Assembly (NCBI GenBank): GCA_027048495.1
Contig: JALTWS010000019.1
Coordinates: 1 to 58,681, forward strand
DNA from: Candidatus Azambacteria bacterium
Lineage (GTDB): Bacteria; Patescibacteriota; Minisyncoccia; GWC2-36-17; M10-OD1-4
Length of the DNA stretch: 58,681 nt
Reading direction: 5' to 3'
The position numbers and the translations under genes are program-made. Within the stretch, counting starts at the first letter, position 1. The number at the start of each line of letters is the position of its first letter. Shown here one piece after another: positions 23,295-32,286 of this stretch. The notes under the pieces were generated by a model. It did no database searches. It had not been told where the DNA came from and was given only the letters and a program-made list of their open reading frames with translations.

Positions 23295-23603
23295 ATGTTA
23301 GATGATATAAAAAAAATACTAGAAGTTTCAAAAAGAGGGATAGTGGTTATGGAAAATGGAAAACCTGCTTATGTGGTCGTTCCTTTTGATGAGTACATAG
23401 GCGCAATTGAAGCAAGTAAAACTTATAACACAGCAGAGGAAATTGCCGGAAAAGAAATTGGCATAGCAGATGAAGTATTGAATGTTTACAAAAGAAAAGA
23501 AGAAAATGAATTGACGGAAAAAGATAGAAACATTTCTTTTGGAAGGGGAAACTATACGCAAAAAGACTTTGAAGAAATAGGAATAGAAGACCTTCCTTTT
23601 TAA
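23295..23603 (+). CDS. Phd/YefM-like antitoxin-domain protein without a toxin partner
   Basis: 102 residues. The N-terminal block ILEVSKRGIVVMENGKPAYVVVPFDEY is the DNA-binding core pattern of Phd/YefM antitoxins. The rest is an acidic, disordered-looking tail ending in IEDLPF. No toxin gene is adjacent; it sits between fusA and tuf. ATG 23295 is preferred to an in-frame TTG at 23280. It may be a solo regulator acting on the neighbouring translation genes. Confidence 0.65.
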   Translation: MLDDIKKILEVSKRGIVVMENGKPAYVVVPFDEYIGAIEASKTYNTAEEIAGKEIGIADEVLNVYKRKEENELTEKDRNISFGRGNYTQKDFEEIGIEDLPF

Positions 23604-23612
23604 AATACGGGG

Positions 23613-23641
23613 TTGACTTTGTTTTGTTTTTAGATTAAAAT
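23613..23641 (+). promoter_or_regulatory. tuf promoter
   Basis: TTGACT (23613-23618), a 17-base spacer and TAAAAT (23636-23641). Predicts a leader of about 140 bases before tuf, unusually long for this window. Confidence 0.75.
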
Positions 23642-23698
23642 ACTGAAATATTTTAAATAATAATAATAATTAAGTTAACAAATTTTTAAAGAGTTTGG

Positions 23699-23765
23699 TT
23701 TAACAGTTGGCTTTAAGTTACTGGAATGCTGATGGACCCTAGTAATTTCAAGCTTAATTGTTAAA
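23699..23765 (+). promoter_or_regulatory. Structured 5' leader of tuf
   Basis: TTTAACA (23699-23705) pairs with TGTTAAA (23759-23765). Inside this GCTT pairs with AAGC, and AAGTTACT with AGTAATTT, capped by a loop containing AATGCTGATGGA. The three stacked helices in an otherwise AT-rich leader suggest a regulatory RNA element. Its ligand or protein partner is unknown; EF-Tu itself is one option. Confidence 0.55.
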
Positions 23766-23787
23766 TCGCTCTGAAAATTTTAAAAAT

Positions 23788-24981
23788 ATGGCAGAAAAAT
23801 TTGAAAGAACAAAGCCGCATGTTAACATAGGTACAATTGGCCATGTTGATCACGGCAAAACAACAACAACAGCTGCAATTTTGCATGCTTTGAATCTTGC
23901 TGGAAAAAAAGCAAGAGTTGAGACTGTGGATCAAATAGACACAGCTCCAGAAGAAAGAGAAAGAGGTATTACCATTGCATTACATCACTCTGAGTATGAG
24001 ACAGACAAAAGGCACTATGCTCACATTGATGCTCCAGGACACGCTGATTACATCAAAAACATGATTACAGGTGCTGCTCAGATGGACGGGGCAATTTTGG
24101 TTGTTGCCGCTCCGGATGGTCCTATGCCACAAACAAGAGAGCACATCCTTCTTGCAAAGCAAGTTGGTGTTCCTGCAATGGTTGTTTATTTAAACAAGAT
24201 GGACTTGGCAGAGGATCCAGAACTTGTTGATTTGGTTGAAGAAGAAATAAGAGAGCTTTTAACAAAATATGGTTACGATGGAGAAAATACTCCATTTATA
24301 AGAGGTTCATCAGTAAAAGCTCTTGAAGCTAACGATGTAAATGATGAAAATGTGCAAAAGATACTTGAGCTTATGAAAGCTGTAGATGAGTGGATTCCTG
24401 ATCCTGTAAGAGAAACAGACAAGCCTTTCTTGATGCCTATTGAAGATATATTCTCAATTGAAGGTAGAGGAACTGTGGTTACAGGAAGAGTTGAGAGAGG
24501 AGAAATAAAAGTTAACGATGAAGTTGAAATAGTTGGAATAAGAGAAACTCAAAAAACAGTTGTTACAGGAATTGAGATGTTCAATAAGAGTTTGGATTCT
24601 GCTATTGCAGGAGACAATGCAGGTCTTTTGTTAAGAGGAATGAAAAAAGAAGATGTTGAAAGAGGACAAGTACTTGCAAAGCCTGGAACTGTTACTCCAC
24701 ATACTGAGTTTGAAGCAGAAATTTATGTTTTGACAAAAGAAGAAGGTGGAAGACACTCTCCATTCTTTAACGGATACAAACCTCAGTTTTACATAAGGAC
24801 AACTGATGTTACTGGAGAGATAACTCTTCCTGAAGGAACAGAGATGGTTATGCCAGGAGACACTGTTAATGTTAAAGTTAAGTTAATAACTCCTATTGCT
24901 CTTGAAGAGAAACAAAGATTTGCTATTAGGGAAGGAGGAAAGACAGTTGGAGCTGGAGTTGTGTTGAAGATTATTGCATAA
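23788..24981 (+). CDS. tuf: Elongation factor Tu
   Basis: GTPase that brings aminoacyl-tRNA to the ribosome. 397 residues with GHVDHGKT (18-25), [13 protein letters not shown] and NKMD, then beta-barrel domains II and III. ATG 23788 gives the canonical [15 protein letters not shown] start; an in-frame TTG 30 bases upstream is not needed. It has its own promoter and a terminator-like hairpin downstream. Confidence 0.98.
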   Translation: MAEKFERTKPHVNIGTIGHVDHGKTTTTAAILHALNLAGKKARVETVDQIDTAPEERERGITIALHHSEYETDKRHYAHIDAPGHADYIKNMITGAAQMDGAILVVAAPDGPMPQTREHILLAKQVGVPAMVVYLNKMDLAEDPELVDLVEEEIRELLTKYGYDGENTPFIRGSSVKALEANDVNDENVQKILELMKAVDEWIPDPVRETDKPFLMPIEDIFSIEGRGTVVTGRVERGEIKVNDEVEIVGIRETQKTVVTGIEMFNKSLDSAIAGDNAGLLLRGMKKEDVERGQVLAKPGTVTPHTEFEAEIYVLTKEEGGRHSPFFNGYKPQFYIRTTDVTGEITLPEGTEMVMPGDTVNVKVKLITPIALEEKQRFAIREGGKTVGAGVVLKIIA

Positions 24982-24990
24982 TTGTAAGCT

Positions 24991-25023
24991 AAAGCACTCC
25001 GCATTTTTTATGCGGAGTGCTTT
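24991..25023 (+). terminator. Hairpin after tuf
   Basis: AAAGCACTCCGCAT (24991-25004) pairs perfectly with ATGCGGAGTGCTTT (25010-25023). There is no long T run afterwards, so it may only lower read-through into rpsJ or protect the tuf 3' end. Confidence 0.7.
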
Positions 25024-25051
25024 AAGCTAAAATTGTATTTTGTTTAATAAA

Positions 25052-25375
25052 ATGGCAAAAGAAGAACAGATTCAAAAGTTAAGGATAAAAATAAGGGCCT
25101 ATGATAATAAGATCATAGACAACAGTGCGCGCCAAATAGTAGAAGCTGCCCAAAGGCAGGGAAATGGCGTAACAGGCCCTGTTCCTTTGCCAACAGAAAT
25201 AAGAAGGTACGCTGTTGGAAGGTCTACTTTTGTGCACAGAAGCGCAGGAGACCATTATGAGATGAGGATTCACAAAAGAATAATTGATATAGAAAATCCA
25301 AGCGCAAAAACTATAGATGCGCTTACAAATCTTAGTTTGCCTGCTGGAGTTGACATAGAAATAAAAATGATATAG
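25052..25375 (+). CDS. rpsJ: Small-subunit ribosomal protein uS10
   Basis: 107 residues, standard. [18 protein letters not shown] and the [12 protein letters not shown] loop identify it. It also serves as NusE in antitermination. The start at ATG 25052 gives MAKEEQIQ; the TTG at 25040 is not favoured. It is separated from rplC by 142 bases holding two hairpins, which is unusual for this operon. Confidence 0.96.
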   Translation: MAKEEQIQKLRIKIRAYDNKIIDNSARQIVEAAQRQGNGVTGPVPLPTEIRRYAVGRSTFVHRSAGDHYEMRIHKRIIDIENPSAKTIDALTNLSLPAGVDIEIKMI

Positions 25376-25382
25376 ATTGCAG

Positions 25383-25415
25383 ATAATTCTGCAAAATGAA
25401 TTTTTGCAGAATTAT
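25383..25415 (+). terminator. Hairpin downstream of rpsJ
   Basis: ATAATTCTGCAAAA (25383-25396) pairs with TTTTGCAGAATTAT (25402-25415). A partial terminator or processing site between rpsJ and rplC. Confidence 0.6.
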
Positions 25416-25480
25416 TTGTAATTTAATGAGATTAAAAAAAGTTACAATTTATTAGATTTAAGCTTAAAAACAAAGCTTGA

Positions 25481-25507
25481 AAAAATATGAGCTTTGCTCA
25501 TATTTTT
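25481..25507 (+). promoter_or_regulatory. Terminator-like hairpin just before rplC (possible attenuator)
   Basis: AAAAATATGAGC (25481-25492), loop TTT, and GCTCATATTTTT (25496-25507), ending 10 bases before the rplC ATG. A regulatory protein such as L4 could act here, by analogy with the S10 leader of other bacteria; that is inference. Confidence 0.5.
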
Positions 25508-25517
25508 GTTTAAAAAA

Positions 25518-26117
25518 ATGAAATTTATTTTGGGAAAAAAATTAAATATGACGCAGATTTTTGACAAAGATGGAAATGTTGTTCCGGTAACTTTAGTTGA
25601 GGTTGATGACTGTACAGTTGTGCAGAAAAAAACAAATGAAAAGGACGGGTATGATGCTGTTCAAGTTGGATTTGGATACAAAAAAAGATTAAACAAACCA
25701 GAAAAAGGGCACATGAAAGATCTGGGGCAATTTGCTGTTTTGAAGGAGTTTAAAGGTGTTTTTGATTATAATGTTGGAGATAAAATAGGTATATCTACTT
25801 TTGAAGAGGGTGATGTAGTTAATGTAACAGGAACATCAAAAGGTAAAGGATTTCAGGGGGTTGTTAAAAGATATAATTTTGCTGGTGGACCTGCAAGCCA
25901 TGGACAGAAGCACAATTTAAGAACTCCCGGATCTATTGGGGCATTGGGCCCTCAAAAAGTATTTAAAGGTAAAAAAATGCCGGGAAGAATGGGATCAAAC
26001 AGAGTTTTTGTTAAAAATTTAAGAATAGTTAAGATTGATAAGGACAATAAAATTTTTGCCATATCTGGTGCTGTTCCCGGAAAAAGAGGAACAATATTAG
26101 AAATAGTTCAAAAATAA
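25518..26117 (+). CDS. rplC: Large-subunit ribosomal protein uL3
   Basis: 199 residues with MKFILGKKLNMTQIF at the start and the basic extension region GGPASHGQKHNLRTPGSIG that reaches the peptidyl-transferase centre. ATG 25518 is chosen since the in-frame upstream codons belong to the hairpin. rplD follows after 2 bases. Confidence 0.97.
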   Translation: MKFILGKKLNMTQIFDKDGNVVPVTLVEVDDCTVVQKKTNEKDGYDAVQVGFGYKKRLNKPEKGHMKDLGQFAVLKEFKGVFDYNVGDKIGISTFEEGDVVNVTGTSKGKGFQGVVKRYNFAGGPASHGQKHNLRTPGSIGALGPQKVFKGKKMPGRMGSNRVFVKNLRIVKIDKDNKIFAISGAVPGKRGTILEIVQK

Positions 26118-26119
26118 TT

Positions 26120-26776
26120 ATGGTAAATGTTGATTTGTACAACCAAAAAGGAGAAAAAATAGGTAGTGCTGACTTGCCGAAAAATATTTTTTCTGTTAAG
26201 CTAAATCCCGATTTAGTTAAGCAGGCTTATGTTGCTCAGATGGCAAACGCAAGGGTGGCTATTGCGCATACAAAAACAAGAGGAGAGGTAAGAGGAGGAG
26301 GAATTAAGCCTTGGAGACAAAAAGGAACTGGTAGAGCAAGACACGGATCAATTAGATCTCCTTTGTGGATTGGCGGAGGAGTAACTTTTGGTCCATCAAA
26401 AGAAAGAAATTTTTCCAAAAAGATAAACAAAAAACAAAAACAAAAAGCTTTGTTTATGGTTTTATCTTCAAAGCTAAATGACAAAGAATTAGTTTTGGTT
26501 GACAAATTGGAGTTTGGAGAGATAAAAACCAAAAAAGCAAAAGAGTTTACGGACACTTTGTTGTCAAAGGTTTTGAAAGTAGATTATGGAAAAATGCTTG
26601 TTGTGTTGCCATCAGACAACAAAGAGTTGGTTTTATCGTTAAGGAACATACCTTATGTTAAAATTGCGTATGCAAACAGTTTAAATATTGCTGATCTTTT
26701 GCATTATAGATACATAGTTTTATTGAAAGATTCAATTGATGTTATAAAAAATACATTTGTTAAGTTAAGCAAATAG
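26120..26776 (+). CDS. rplD: Large-subunit ribosomal protein uL4
   Basis: 218 residues. The conserved exit-tunnel loop (KTRGEVRGGGIKPWRQKGTG) is intact. In many bacteria L4 is the autoregulator of the S10 operon. Tight spacing on both sides. Confidence 0.97.
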   Translation: MVNVDLYNQKGEKIGSADLPKNIFSVKLNPDLVKQAYVAQMANARVAIAHTKTRGEVRGGGIKPWRQKGTGRARHGSIRSPLWIGGGVTFGPSKERNFSKKINKKQKQKALFMVLSSKLNDKELVLVDKLEFGEIKTKKAKEFTDTLLSKVLKVDYGKMLVVLPSDNKELVLSLRNIPYVKIAYANSLNIADLLHYRYIVLLKDSIDVIKNTFVKLSK

Positions 26777-26782
26777 AGAAGT

Positions 26783-27199
26783 ATGGCAATTTTAGATAAG
26801 ATTAAAAAAACAGTAAAAAGAGAAGAAAAAAAGGAAGATAAAAAGCCTGTTGTTTCTGGTGCTGGAAGCAAAAAAAGTGATTTGGCAAAAAAGAGCAAAA
26901 ATACTGCTGATAAAAAAAATAGCTTGTATTATAACATAATATTAAGACCTTATATTACAGAGAAAACTTCTATGATGGGACAGGAAAATAAGTATGTTTT
27001 TGTTGTTTCAAAAGATGCAAGCAAGGTTGATATTAAAAATGCTATTGAGAATATATTTTCCGTTTCTGTTTTGAAGGTTTCTGTTGTTAATGTTCCATCA
27101 AAAAAAGTCAGACTTGGTATGCATGAAGGCAAAAAACCTGGATTTAAAAAAGCGATTGTTAAATTAAAAGAAGGAGATAAGATAGATATAGGCATATAA
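26783..27199 (+). CDS. rplW: Large-subunit ribosomal protein uL23 with N-terminal extension
   Basis: 138 residues. Residues from about 48 onward (YNIILRPYITEKTS...) are a normal uL23, the docking site for trigger factor and SRP at the tunnel exit. The first 47 residues are a Lys/Glu/Ser-rich low-complexity extension not found in typical bacterial uL23, possibly binding rRNA or factors. Confidence 0.95.
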   Translation: MAILDKIKKTVKREEKKEDKKPVVSGAGSKKSDLAKKSKNTADKKNSLYYNIILRPYITEKTSMMGQENKYVFVVSKDASKVDIKNAIENIFSVSVLKVSVVNVPSKKVRLGMHEGKKPGFKKAIVKLKEGDKIDIGI

Positions 27200-27210
27200 G
27201 ATAAAACAAT

Positions 27211-28047
27211 ATGTTAAAAAGATACAAACCAACAACACCAGGACAAAGAGGTAAAACAGTAGTTGACTACTCTGTTTTAACAGCGTCCGAACCTGAAAAA
27301 TCCCTTACCAAAGGCTTTAAAAGAAGAAAGGGGAGAGCAACATCTGGAAGAATAACCACAAGACATAAAGGTGGAGGAAACAAAAGGCTTTACAGGTTTG
27401 TTGATTTTAAGCAAGATAAATTTGATATTGAAGCTAAAGTTCTTTCTTTGGAGTATGATCCAAACAGGTCTGCTTTTATTGCGCTTGTCTGCTATGCAGA
27501 TGGAGAAAAAAGATACATTATAGCAGAAAAAAACATGAAGGTTGGAGACAAGATAATAACTTCAGAAAACGCTCCGTTAAAAGAAGGAAACAGGCTTCCT
27601 TTGTCTAAAATTCCGGTTGGGTTTTTTGTTTACAATGTTGAGCTTCAACCAAATAAAGGAGGGCAAATTGTAAGGTCAGCAGGATCTTCTGCGCAGGTTA
27701 TGGCACAAGAAGGGGGTTATACTCATCTTCTTATGCCTTCAAAAGAAATAAGAAAGGTGCAAAGCAATTGTTTGGCAAGTATTGGAGTTGTTTCAAATCA
27801 AGAGCATTCTTTGGTAAATTACGGAAAAGCAGGAAGGTCAAGGTGGTTAGGGAGAAGGCCTGCTGTTCGTGGATCAGCCATGAATCCGGTTGATCATCCT
27901 CATGGAGGAGGAGAAGGAAGGCAAGGAGTTGGATTGAAATATCCTAAAACTCCTTGGGGAAAACATGCTCTTGGTAAAAAAACAAGAAAAAAGAATAAAT
28001 ATTCCGATAAATTGATTTTAAGAAGAAGAAACAGCAACAAAAAATAA
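27211..28047 (+). CDS. rplB: Large-subunit ribosomal protein uL2
   Basis: 278 residues, full length. RITTRHKGGGNKRLYR and the PVDHPHGGGEGR motif with the conserved His near the peptidyl-transferase centre are present. Member of the S10 operon. Confidence 0.98.
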   Translation: MLKRYKPTTPGQRGKTVVDYSVLTASEPEKSLTKGFKRRKGRATSGRITTRHKGGGNKRLYRFVDFKQDKFDIEAKVLSLEYDPNRSAFIALVCYADGEKRYIIAEKNMKVGDKIITSENAPLKEGNRLPLSKIPVGFFVYNVELQPNKGGQIVRSAGSSAQVMAQEGGYTHLLMPSKEIRKVQSNCLASIGVVSNQEHSLVNYGKAGRSRWLGRRPAVRGSAMNPVDHPHGGGEGRQGVGLKYPKTPWGKHALGKKTRKKNKYSDKLILRRRNSNKK

Positions 28048-28066
28048 TTTTAAATAATCAAAAGAT

Positions 28067-28348
28067 ATGTCAAGAAGTTTAAAAAAAGGACCATATGTAG
28101 ATGAAAAGCTCTTAAAGAAGGTTGCCAAAGCAAAACCGGGGGAGGTTATTAAAACATGGGCAAGAGCTTCTATGATATCACCCGAAATGGTAGGGCATAC
28201 TTTTGGTGTTCATAATGGAAAACAACATATAGAGGTTTTTGTTACTGAAGATATGGTTGGGCACAGGCTTGGAGAATTTGCCCCAACTAAAAAATTTATC
28301 AAGCATGGAGGAAAAATCCAAAAAGCATTAGAACAGCAGAAAAAATAG
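28067..28348 (+). CDS. rpsS: Small-subunit ribosomal protein uS19
   Basis: 93 residues. [12 protein letters not shown] and the [18 protein letters not shown] block identify it. It forms the 30S head complex with uS13. Ten bases separate it from rplV. Confidence 0.97.
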   Translation: MSRSLKKGPYVDEKLLKKVAKAKPGEVIKTWARASMISPEMVGHTFGVHNGKQHIEVFVTEDMVGHRLGEFAPTKKFIKHGGKIQKALEQQKK

Positions 28349-28357
28349 CAAACATCT

Positions 28358-28810
28358 ATGAAGGTAAAAGCAAAATTAAACAATTTAAGAATTTCACCAA
28401 GAAAGGTTAGGCTGGTTGCAGACTTAATAAGAGGACTTGATGTTTCTGATGCAAAAACTCAGCTTAACTTTTTGGTAAAGAAATCTTCAAAACCGATTTT
28501 GAAGCTTTTAGATTCTGCTTTGGCAAATGCAAGCAATAATTTTAAGTTGGATAAGGATAATTTGTACATTTCAGAAATATTTGTAAATGAAGGACCAACA
28601 TTAAAAAGAATAATGCCAAGAGCGATGGGAAGGGCTTTTTATATAAGAAAAAGGACTTCTCATATAACTTTGGTTCTTCAAGAAAAAGAAAAACCAACAA
28701 AAACACAAAGCAAAATTCCTGAAAAGAAAGACAAAGAAAAAAAAGAAGAAAAAAAAGACAAGACAGAAAAAAAGGTTGAAAAAAAAGAAGTAAAAAATAA
28801 GAGCAAATAA
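28358..28810 (+). CDS. rplV: Large-subunit ribosomal protein uL22 with charged C-terminal tail
   Basis: 150 residues. The uL22 core ([16 protein letters not shown] to ITLVLQE) is about 110 residues and includes the tunnel beta-hairpin ([10 protein letters not shown]). It is followed by a Lys/Glu repeat tail of about 40 residues, probably disordered. Similar tails occur in CPR proteins; the role is unknown. Confidence 0.95.
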   Translation: MKVKAKLNNLRISPRKVRLVADLIRGLDVSDAKTQLNFLVKKSSKPILKLLDSALANASNNFKLDKDNLYISEIFVNEGPTLKRIMPRAMGRAFYIRKRTSHITLVLQEKEKPTKTQSKIPEKKDKEKKEEKKDKTEKKVEKKEVKNKSK

Positions 28811-28815
28811 ATTTT

Positions 28816-29493
28816 ATGGGAAAGAAAGTTCATCCATTTTTGTTTAGAATAGGACAAACAACAAGCTGGAGGTCAAAATGGTTTGATTTAAAAAGATACC
28901 AAGGCTTTTTAAGGGAGGATTATCTTTTAAGAAAGTATCTGACAGATAAATTAAAGAGTCAGGGTCTTAGCCATGTTGAGATAGAAAGGTCAGAAAATGA
29001 GCTTAAGGTTTCAATATTTACTTCAAGACCTGGATTGATAATAGGTAAAGGCGGAACTGGAATAGATAATTTAAAAAAGGAATTAGAAAATTTTTATAAA
29101 AAAATAAAAACGGACAAATCTTCAAAAACAGAGATAAAGCTTCAGATAGAAGAAGTTTTAAAGCCGGAAATGAATGCTCAAATAGTAGGACAGCAGATAG
29201 CTGATCAAATAGAAAAAAGGGTTCCTTTCAGGAGGGTTTTGAAGCAGTCAATTGACAAAGTGATGCAAAACAAAGATGTCAAAGGAGTTAAAATTATGAT
29301 TTCAGGAAGGCTTGATGGTGTTGAAATGGCAAGGACAGAATGGCTTGTCAAAGGAAACATTCCGCTTCAGACATTAAGAGCAGATATTGATTATGCACAA
29401 GTTAATGCATATTGTAGGTATGGTGTTATAGGCATAAAGGTCTGGATATACAAAGGAGATGTCTTTGAAGACAAAAACACAAAGCAAAAATAA
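28816..29493 (+). CDS. rpsC: Small-subunit ribosomal protein uS3
   Basis: 225 residues with the KH domain motif (PGLIIGKGGTGID) and the C-terminal segment VKGNIPLQTLRADIDYA that lines the mRNA entry tunnel. Standard length. Confidence 0.97.
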   Translation: MGKKVHPFLFRIGQTTSWRSKWFDLKRYQGFLREDYLLRKYLTDKLKSQGLSHVEIERSENELKVSIFTSRPGLIIGKGGTGIDNLKKELENFYKKIKTDKSSKTEIKLQIEEVLKPEMNAQIVGQQIADQIEKRVPFRRVLKQSIDKVMQNKDVKGVKIMISGRLDGVEMARTEWLVKGNIPLQTLRADIDYAQVNAYCRYGVIGIKVWIYKGDVFEDKNTKQK

Positions 29494-29529
29494 ATTCATA
29501 ATTTATAATTTATAGTTCATCATTAAGTT

Positions 29530-29940
29530 ATGTTATTACCAAACAAAGTAAAACATAGAAAATGGCAAAAAGGTAGAAAGAGAAAAACTGGTGTAGAAAC
29601 CAGAGGAACTACTTTGAGTTTTGGAAATTATGGAATGAAATCAGAAGGAAGAGCATGGATAGATTCAAGGCAGATTGAGGCTGCAAGGAGAGTTATAACA
29701 AGAACCGTCCAAAAAGGAGGAAAGATATGGATAAGGATTTTTCCTGATAAGCCAGTTACCAAAAAGGGAGCAGAGACTCCTATGGGAGGGGGAAAAGGTT
29801 CTGTTGATAAATATGTTGTTCCTATAAAGCCGGGAAGAATATTGTTTGAGATGGACGGAGTGCCAGAAGAAAAGGCAAGGGAAGCATTCAGAAAAGCTTC
29901 TTATAAGCTTCCTGTTAAAACTAAATTTGTTAAAAGATAA
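29530..29940 (+). CDS. rplP: Large-subunit ribosomal protein uL16
   Basis: 136 residues, normal. [12 protein letters not shown], the [12 protein letters not shown]-like strand and the RMGGGKG-type loop ([13 protein letters not shown]) are visible. It contacts the A-site and P-site tRNA elbows. Confidence 0.97.
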   Translation: MLLPNKVKHRKWQKGRKRKTGVETRGTTLSFGNYGMKSEGRAWIDSRQIEAARRVITRTVQKGGKIWIRIFPDKPVTKKGAETPMGGGKGSVDKYVVPIKPGRILFEMDGVPEEKAREAFRKASYKLPVKTKFVKR

Positions 29941-29946
29941 AATAAG

Positions 29947-30132
29947 ATGATGAAGAAAAAGGAGTTAAAAACAAAATCAAAAGATGAATTAAGAAAAATT
30001 TTAAAAGAAGATTATGAAAGTCTTCATAAGCTTAGGTTTGATTTGGCTTTTTCCAGACTAAAAGATACAAATAGTATAAAAAAATTAAAAAGAGAAATAG
30101 CAAGGATTAAAACTTTACTAAATCAAAAATAA
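29947..30132 (+). CDS. rpmC: Large-subunit ribosomal protein uL29
   Basis: 61 residues forming two long antiparallel helices (KDELRKILKEDYESLHKLRFDLAFSRL; the second ends in IARIKTLLNQK). It starts with two Met codons, either of which could be used. Located at the tunnel exit beside uL23. Confidence 0.93.
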   Translation: MMKKKELKTKSKDELRKILKEDYESLHKLRFDLAFSRLKDTNSIKKLKREIARIKTLLNQK

Positions 30133-30153
30133 ATGATATAAACCTTTATTGTT

Positions 30154-30399
30154 ATGAAAAAAACACAGACAAACAAAAGAATACTGCAAGGGGAAGTTGT
30201 GTCTGATAAAATGGACAAGACTGTTGTTGTTTTGGTTTCTAAATATAAAAAGCATCCTATTTACCAAAAATATCACAAAGTTACAAAAAGGTATAAAGCA
30301 CATGATGAAAAAAATCAGTTTAAAGTTGGTGATATTGTAAGGATAATAGAATCAAGGCCGATTTCAAAAGAAAAAAGATGGAAAGTATTGTATAAATAA
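30154..30399 (+). CDS. rpsQ: Small-subunit ribosomal protein uS17
   Basis: 81 residues, an OB-fold rRNA-binding protein. [18 protein letters not shown] and the [18 protein letters not shown] motif are diagnostic. Normal place in the operon between rpmC and rplN. Confidence 0.96.
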   Translation: MKKTQTNKRILQGEVVSDKMDKTVVVLVSKYKKHPIYQKYHKVTKRYKAHDEKNQFKVGDIVRIIESRPISKEKRWKVLYK

Positions 30400-30403
30400 A
30401 AAT

Positions 30404-30769
30404 ATGATTCAGGTTCAATCAATGTTAAAAGTAGCAGATAATTCTGGAGCTAAAAAAATTCAATGCATAAAGGTTCTAGGAGGCTCCAAAAGAAGATATG
30501 CCCAAATAGGGGATGTTATTGTTGCTGCTGTAAAAGTTGCTGAACCAAGAAAACAGGTTAAAAAGTCTGATGTTGTCAGAGCTGTAATTGTAAGACAAAA
30601 AAAAGCATTTAGAAGAAAAGACGGTTCGTACATTAGATTTGATGAAAATGCCGCAGTTATATTGGAAGGGCAAGATATTAAAGGAGGTCGTGTTTTTGGT
30701 CCTATTCCAAGAGAGATAAAAGAAAGAGGTTATTCAAAGTTAGCGTCGCTGGCGCCAGAAGTTATTTAA
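30404..30769 (+). CDS. rplN: Large-subunit ribosomal protein uL14
   Basis: 121 residues. [17 protein letters not shown] and the [22 protein letters not shown] end are canonical. It sits at the interface with the small subunit and binds ribosome-silencing factors. Confidence 0.97.
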   Translation: MIQVQSMLKVADNSGAKKIQCIKVLGGSKRRYAQIGDVIVAAVKVAEPRKQVKKSDVVRAVIVRQKKAFRRKDGSYIRFDENAAVILEGQDIKGGRVFGPIPREIKERGYSKLASLAPEVI

Positions 30770-30776
30770 TACAATT

Positions 30777-31082
30777 ATGAAAATAAAAAAAGATGACAAT
30801 GTAATAGTTTTGTCAGGGAAGGATAAAGGAAAGTCCGGTAAGGTCCTGCAGGCTATGCCAAAAGTTGATAAGGTTGTGGTCAAAGGTGTAAACATAAGAA
30901 AAAGGCATATAAGGCCAAGAAAACAAGGAGAAAAAGGGCAAATAATAGAAATGGAAGCGCCAATTCATGTTTCAAATGTTATGATTGTATGTTCAAAATG
31001 CAAAAAACCTTCAAGGATTGGGTATGAGATAAATAAGGAAGGAAAAAGAAGGATTTGCAAAAAATGCAAAGCAGTATTATAA
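30777..31082 (+). CDS. rplX: Large-subunit ribosomal protein uL24
   Basis: 101 residues with the KOW motif near the start (DDNVIVLSGKDKGKSGKV). The C-terminal zinc-ribbon-like pairs (CSKCKKP and CKKCKAVL) would hold a metal. An early-assembly protein of the 50S subunit. Confidence 0.95.
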   Translation: MKIKKDDNVIVLSGKDKGKSGKVLQAMPKVDKVVVKGVNIRKRHIRPRKQGEKGQIIEMEAPIHVSNVMIVCSKCKKPSRIGYEINKEGKRRICKKCKAVL

Positions 31083-31101
31083 TAGGCTTTTAATTTTAAT
31101 T

Positions 31102-31650
31102 ATGAGCAGGTTAAGAGAAAAATATAACAAACAAATAATTCCAGAAATGAAAAAAGAATTTGGCTTAAAAAACGATATGGAAGTGCCAAAGGTGGTTAAG
31201 GTTGTCTTAAATACTGGAATTGGCAGAGTAGCAAAAGATGCGGCTTTGGTTGAAGCTATACAAAATGATATGACAACTATAGCAGGACAAAAAGCAACAA
31301 AAACAAAAGCAAAAAAATCAATAGCTGCATTTAAGGTTAGAACGGGTATGAATATAGGGATAAAAGTAACTTTAAGAGGAAATAGAATGTATGATTTTAT
31401 AGATAGACTGGTATCTTTAAGCATACCAAGAACAAGAGACTTCAGAGGTATTGATTTAAAAAGCATTGATAATGATGGGAATTTGACTGTTGGAATAAAA
31501 GAGCATATAGTATTTCCTGAGATAAATCAAGAAAATACAAAAGGAATATTTGGGTTTGAAGTTACAGTTGTCACAAACAAAAAAGATAGAAAACAAGCAG
31601 AGAAGCTTTTTAGATTATTAGGATTTCCATTAAAAAAAGAAAGTAATTAA
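31102..31650 (+). CDS. rplE: Large-subunit ribosomal protein uL5
   Basis: 182 residues. [30 protein letters not shown] and [14 protein letters not shown] mark uL5, which binds 5S rRNA with uL18. Followed after 2 bases by rpsN. Confidence 0.97.
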   Translation: MSRLREKYNKQIIPEMKKEFGLKNDMEVPKVVKVVLNTGIGRVAKDAALVEAIQNDMTTIAGQKATKTKAKKSIAAFKVRTGMNIGIKVTLRGNRMYDFIDRLVSLSIPRTRDFRGIDLKSIDNDGNLTVGIKEHIVFPEINQENTKGIFGFEVTVVTNKKDRKQAEKLFRLLGFPLKKESN

Positions 31651-31652
31651 TT

Positions 31653-31838
31653 ATGGCAAAGCAATCAGTTATAGCAAGATCAAAGAAAAAACCAAAGTTT
31701 TCTACCAGAGAAGTTAGAAGATGTTTTAGGTGTGGCAGAAAGCATGGTTATATGAGGGATTTTGATCTTTGCAGAATTTGTTTTAGAGAAATGGCAAATA
31801 GAGGAGAAATACCTGGAGTTAAAAGATCAAGTTGGTAA
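31653..31838 (+). CDS. rpsN: Small-subunit ribosomal protein uS14, zinc-binding type
   Basis: 61 residues. The short uS14 form with four zinc cysteines ([10 protein letters not shown] and CRICFRE). Zinc-dependent, in contrast to the long Cys-free form. Normal place between rplE and rpsH. Confidence 0.96.
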   Translation: MAKQSVIARSKKKPKFSTREVRRCFRCGRKHGYMRDFDLCRICFREMANRGEIPGVKRSSW

Positions 31839-31871
31839 TATAGTTTAAATGTAGTTAAATTTTTAAATTTT

Positions 31872-32264
31872 ATGACAGATCCAATAGCAGACATGTTAAC
31901 AAGAATAAGAAATGCAAAGGCAGTTAAAAAAGAAACTGTTAGCGTTCCATATTCTAAAATAAAAATGGCAATAGCAAACACTTTAAAAAAAGAAGGGTTT
32001 ATTGAGGATTGTGAAAAAAAAGGAAAAAAAGTCAGAAAAGTTATAGAAATAAAATTAAAATACAAGCAAAACGGAGATTCTTTTATTATGGATCTTAAAA
32101 GGATTTCAAAACCGGGACAAAGGATATACAAAGGATACAAAGATATGTTTGCTGTAAAGCAGGGGCTTGGTATTGCTGTTGTTTCAACTCCGCAGGGGAT
32201 TATGAGCAACAAAGAAGCAAAAAGGAAAAAAGTTGGAGGAGAGGTTTTGTGTGAGGTATGGTAA
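31872..32264 (+). CDS. rpsH: Small-subunit ribosomal protein uS8
   Basis: 130 residues. DPIADMLTRIRNA at the N-terminus and GIAVVSTPQGIMSNKEAKR near the C-terminus are canonical. It binds the central domain of 16S rRNA and in some bacteria represses the spc operon. Confidence 0.97.
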   Translation: MTDPIADMLTRIRNAKAVKKETVSVPYSKIKMAIANTLKKEGFIEDCEKKGKKVRKVIEIKLKYKQNGDSFIMDLKRISKPGQRIYKGYKDMFAVKQGLGIAVVSTPQGIMSNKEAKRKKVGGEVLCEVW

Positions 32265-32286
32265 AAAGTAAAAAAGCAAAAATATT

